Below the pieces are notes generated by a model. That model searched no databases and had not been told where the DNA came from. It saw only the letters and a program-made list of their open reading frames with translations. A stretch of DNA of 64,000 nt from Acanthornis magna. Taxonomy: Eukaryota > Chordata > Aves > Passeriformes > Acanthizidae. The stretch is taken from positions 7,502,001 through 7,566,000 of the forward strand of contig JAWUZG010000001.1 in the NCBI GenBank assembly GCA_036785705.1. The letters are read 5' to 3'. Below, piece after piece: positions 62,909 to 64,000 of this stretch (within the stretch, counting starts at the first letter, position 1; each line of letters opens with the position of its first letter). The position numbers were made by a program, and so were the translations under genes.

Positions 62909-64000
62909 AACTTAATATAAAATAAGAGTAATAATATTTATGTTAAAGCAGTACAAAAATGCAGGAAACACTGCCATCATGTGAGTACACACATATAAAC
63001 AAAACCTTTAGCATAACATTGATCAATAAGCTTTTTCTGCCTCCAATGTTAAAAAAAAATCTGTAAAGCAGCTCAGGGTGTTTTGATAAAATGCAGAGTG
63101 CACTTGAATTTGGGGAGGTAACTAAGAAAAACATAGACTCAAATGTGGGTGCTCAAGTTAAATGGGATTTATTTTTTATTCATGAGAGAAACCTGGGCCC
63201 ATTTCAGGTCTATGGTAATTTTTATTTTGACTTGACTTTACTGGAGCCAAGATTTTATCCAATACCTTTAAAAGGAAACGGAAGAATGTAGTCTGGCTTT
63301 CAGCTCTATGGATTGTCATACAAGGGTGATGGCAGCAGCAGTACCGTTCTGTTGAGGATTCTTCTAAAGAATCCAAATAATCTAGACATGCACAAAATGT
63401 CACAGCTGTTGCATCTGTCTTTACCCATTTTTTTTTCACAATGTGGAATGCACACACCATTGTGCAAATTGCCTTCAAATTAGCAGTTGGAAAAGGCACT
63501 GCAACTCATTTATAAGAAATTTTTCATTAAGTACAAATCTCACTAACATTTATTTTAGTTTCTGTGTCAAAATAGGACTTGGTCTAGCTTCAGCAAAACT
63601 GGAGATTAGAAAACTGGAGAAAAGAGCATCGACTCACTGGAATGTTTTCTTTGTACTGAAAAAGTAGTAGAGAGTGTAAAAACCAAATTGATTTGCTTCA
63701 GTCTTTAATGCATTTAATTACTTGATACCTTTTTATACTTGCTTTTAATTTTAAATAAGGTCCTGAAATGCAGAAATCAACATCTTCTCTGAAAACACAT
63801 CTTCAAAGGTTAGAACAGGAGAGCCAAAAGCCACATTTGTGTTTCAGAAGATAGTTTAACCTTGAATTGATGAGGTTTTTTCCTAATTATACAGCCAGTG
63901 ATTGAAATGTTGCTATTACTATGTATCATGACTTTTCATTTGTCAGCTGGAAGTCACTTTCGTGTTCCATACAATTCTGTCACTGGTCCCAAATTTGCAG

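Larger units (their letters stand above)
55931..64000. other. Unique AT-rich non-coding DNA
   Basis: About 8 kb with no recognisable gene or transposon. Simple sequences are (AAAAT)n at 56202-56221, a T-run of about 15 at 56659-56673, (ACAA)n at 59784-59801, and a 22-bp-period duplication at 62870-62908. Open frames reach 107 codons (63176-63499, minus) and have no recognisable domain. Confidence 0.5.

Overview
The window looks like non-coding DNA from a bird nuclear genome, probably a neoavian or passerine. The main clue is the repeat content. CR1 LINE fragments carry the typical 3' ends (a 'CCTTCCAACC' stretch, then ATTCTATG-like octamers). There are also avian-style endogenous retrovirus LTRs: one ERVK-like solo LTR and two ERVL-like LTRs. 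The rest is AT-rich. The longest open frame is about 196 codons and lies across repeat DNA. I could not support any host protein-coding exon, tRNA, rRNA, CRISPR array or bacterial-type operon. The stretch is best read as intergenic DNA or part of a very large intron.

Layout. 1-5.3 kb: unique AT-rich DNA with one good CR1 copy (1535-2053, +). 5.3-14.9 kb: unique DNA with homopolymers, a TA-rich microsatellite and a possible but unproven TATA-plus-splice-donor arrangement (6150 down to 5839, minus strand). 14.9-15.1 kb: an old, decayed CR1. 17.7-18.9 kb: a mosaic on the minus strand, with a CR1 reverse transcriptase scrap, an LTR-like block and a CR1 endonuclease remnant. 19.9-20.2 kb: an unexplained GC-rich islet. 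21.9-22.4 kb: a well-preserved CR1 3' end followed by AT-rich simple sequence. 25.9-26.05 kb: a long pyrimidine-only tract. 31.1-32.3 kb: a G-rich/T-rich stretch, a CR1, an ERVL-like LTR and a second CR1. 34.37-34.94 kb: the clearest element, a 557-bp solo LTR on the minus strand with matching 6-bp target duplications. 43.7-43.8 kb: a CR1 tail scrap. 52.95-53.37 kb: a shortened ERVL-like LTR. 55.29-55.93 kb: a tandem repeat with a unit near 0.4 kb and a 17-bp perfect inverted repeat. The remaining DNA is unique and AT-rich with small tandem duplications.

Nothing here forms a working gene set. The elements are dead or solo transposon copies, and the content is a record of insertion, nesting, truncation and local duplication. 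Family assignments rest on recall of avian repeat consensus features and were not checked by a database search.
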